Source: Fimbriimonas ginsengisoli
GTDB taxonomy: Bacteria > Armatimonadota > Fimbriimonadia > Fimbriimonadales > Fimbriimonadaceae
Assembly (NCBI GenBank): GCA_016179045.1
Contig: JACOSL010000026.1
Coordinates: 1 to 64,000, forward strand
Length of the DNA stretch: 64,000 nt
Reading direction: 5' to 3'
The translations under genes and the position numbers were made by a program. The notes beneath the pieces were generated by a model. It was not told where the DNA came from, searched no databases, and worked only from the letters and a program-made list of their open reading frames with translations. This document shows, piece after piece, positions 63,016 to 64,000 of this stretch. Each line of letters begins with the position of its first letter. Position 1 is the first letter of the stretch.

Positions 63016-64000
63016 GTGGCCGTTCTGGTCACGCTCCTGTGCATCCCGGCGGCGTTTCCCAATTACATCATGGGGCCGGCGCTGGAGATGTTCGACTCGC
63101 GGCGTTGGGTTGCCTATGTGCTCGTCACCGTGGCGTTCGAGGCTTGGATGCTGGGCCGCTGGTTGGGATGGAGATGGTGGGCCAGCCTGCTCGCTTCCTT
63201 ACTTGCCAACGCATTTACCGCCTTCGCGCCGCAGTGGCTGATGCCATCTCTGGCGACTTGGAGCCTGGGGTCACGACTGAATCCGCACCCGTTTCCAACC
63301 GTGCTCATCCTTTTCATCGCATTCGGGTTGCTGTCGGCAGTCGTCGAGGCTTTCGTTTGGCGCGGGATCGGCCTTGTTGCCCATTCCCAGAAAGCCTTGG
63401 GAGGAACGATAGGACGTAGTGTCGTGACCCACCTGATGGGAGTGCCGCTCGGCCTCGCGATTCTGCTCTGTTCGCCTCGTCCGTACATTCACCTAGAGGA
63501 AACGGCTGAGACCGAGCGCCGCCAGGTGTTGGCAGAGTGGCTTCGCCAGAAGGTGCTGGATCGCCACCAGCCGCTGCCGAGCTTCGTTGCGACGGCTTTA
63601 TTCCCGGAGATCATGCAACGACTCGGCTATCCGGACTCCATTCGGCGAGCCTGGTTTCAGAAGATCCCGCTGATCGACGTGCGGGGCGAAAAGGAGCTTT
63701 GGGCTGCCGCGTACGTTCCGAATTTCGGGCCGTTCTCGTTTGGCGAGGACCGCTCGCATCCGCGCGAAATCAATCCGGCACTGGCCGGGAAGGATTTGCA
63801 CGATGCGGCCGACGCCGAATCAATGCCAAAGGACGCTCGAGTCTGGAGGTTTGAGCAAGATCCGGCCTGGCTGCTGCGAGCAGACGACGGCTGGTTCGGG
63901 CACTGGGAAGTGCAGCACTATTGGGAGATGGGCAAGAATGGCGAGCCAGTTGCGGACGTCACGGTCGAGCCCGTGAAGAGAACGAATCCGGACCCTCCAC
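63016..64000 (+). CDS. Membrane protein with soluble C-terminal domain, 3' end missing
   Basis: From GTG 63016 the frame is open to the right edge, at least 328 residues. The first 165 residues carry about five hydrophobic helices, including 'RWVAYVLVTVAFEAWMLGRW' and 'TVLILFIAFGLLSAVVEAFV'. After 'HLMGVPLGLAILLC' a soluble domain rich in Trp, Arg and Glu begins ('ETAETERRQVLAEWLRQKVL'). No family recognised. The start is uncertain. Confidence 0.6.
   Translation, partial: MAVLVTLLCIPAAFPNYIMGPALEMFDSRRWVAYVLVTVAFEAWMLGRWLGWRWWASLLASLLANAFTAFAPQWLMPSLATWSLGSRLNPHPFPTVLILFIAFGLLSAVVEAFVWRGIGLVAHSQKALGGTIGRSVVTHLMGVPLGLAILLCSPRPYIHLEETAETERRQVLAEWLRQKVLDRHQPLPSFVATALFPEIMQRLGYPDSIRRAWFQKIPLIDVRGEKELWAAAYVPNFGPFSFGEDRSHPREINPALAGKDLHDAADAESMPKDARVWRFEQDPAWLLRADDGWFGHWEVQHYWEMGKNGEPVADVTVEPVKRTNPDPP

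Noticed and set aside
63003-63075. Possible tRNA gene, because CCCTATCGTCTAGTGGCC looks like a tRNA D-arm region
   Set aside because: No T-arm (GGTTCGAATCC type) and no closing acceptor stem follow, and the stretch is inside a long open reading frame.

Overview
The window is a 64 kb, GC-rich stretch of a diderm bacterial chromosome. It carries Kdo transferase, one LptF/G-type permease, LptA-, LptB- and LptC-like proteins, flagellin, and a secreted protein with a prepilin leader followed by the 'YLQDYDDRY' motif. That combination, the 11 leaderless-looking genes and the scattered hairpin repeats fit Armatimonadota (Fimbriimonadia-like) best. This placement is an inference from gene content.

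Positions 1-21961 hold a siphophage-like or gene-transfer-agent-like particle cluster, all on the + strand: protease/scaffold, decoration protein, E-type major capsid protein, connectors, gp10-like and terminator-like proteins, tail tube, tail assembly chaperone with a -1 slippery site, tape measure, DUF2460, DUF2163, NlpC/P60 peptidase, tail tip and fibre. The last four tail genes have the order of the Rhodobacter GTA baseplate module. Non-structural cargo genes, most on the opposite strand and several with their own promoters, sit between the structural genes: membrane proteins, an MBOAT acyltransferase, a radical SAM protein, a GIY-YIG nuclease, a GYF-domain protein and a DUF6941 protein. 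A partial IS481-like element lies at the left edge, so terminase and portal would be outside the window. No integrase, repressor, replication or lysis gene is visible.

Positions 22001-25984 carry surface-modification genes (two acyltransferase-3 proteins and an FkbM-type methyltransferase) and two small unknown genes. Positions 26434-35761 are core chromosome: dapA-like, fabI, a lipoprotein, then rpmH-rnpA-yidD-yidC-jag, waaA, ftsZ and an M48 peptidase. Positions 36651-45015 hold a minus-strand run (gatB, TPR protein, ceramidase-like protein, small exported protein) and a plus-strand run (two paralogous lipoproteins, a degenerate NodB-like protein, DivIVA-like, DUF167, FHA and PP2C proteins). 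Positions 45209-51324 are a tightly coupled minus-strand operon rlmN-lptC-lptA-lptB-lptF/G-DUF3084-yqgF. Positions 51397-64000 hold an esterase, a GNAT protein, the prepilin-like protein, rimO, flagellin, an unusual ABC permease, an mhqO/mhqD-like pair, pckA, a pterin dehydratase and a membrane protein cut by the window edge.

The most unusual feature is a modular family of intergenic repeats: 11-bp tandem arrays that start just after stop codons, then two hairpins whose stems vary with compensatory changes, then a GGGAGG palindrome and G-quadruplex motif. Copies occur both in the core chromosome and in the phage cluster, including in-frame insertions in two phage genes. This argues that the particle cluster is an old resident.
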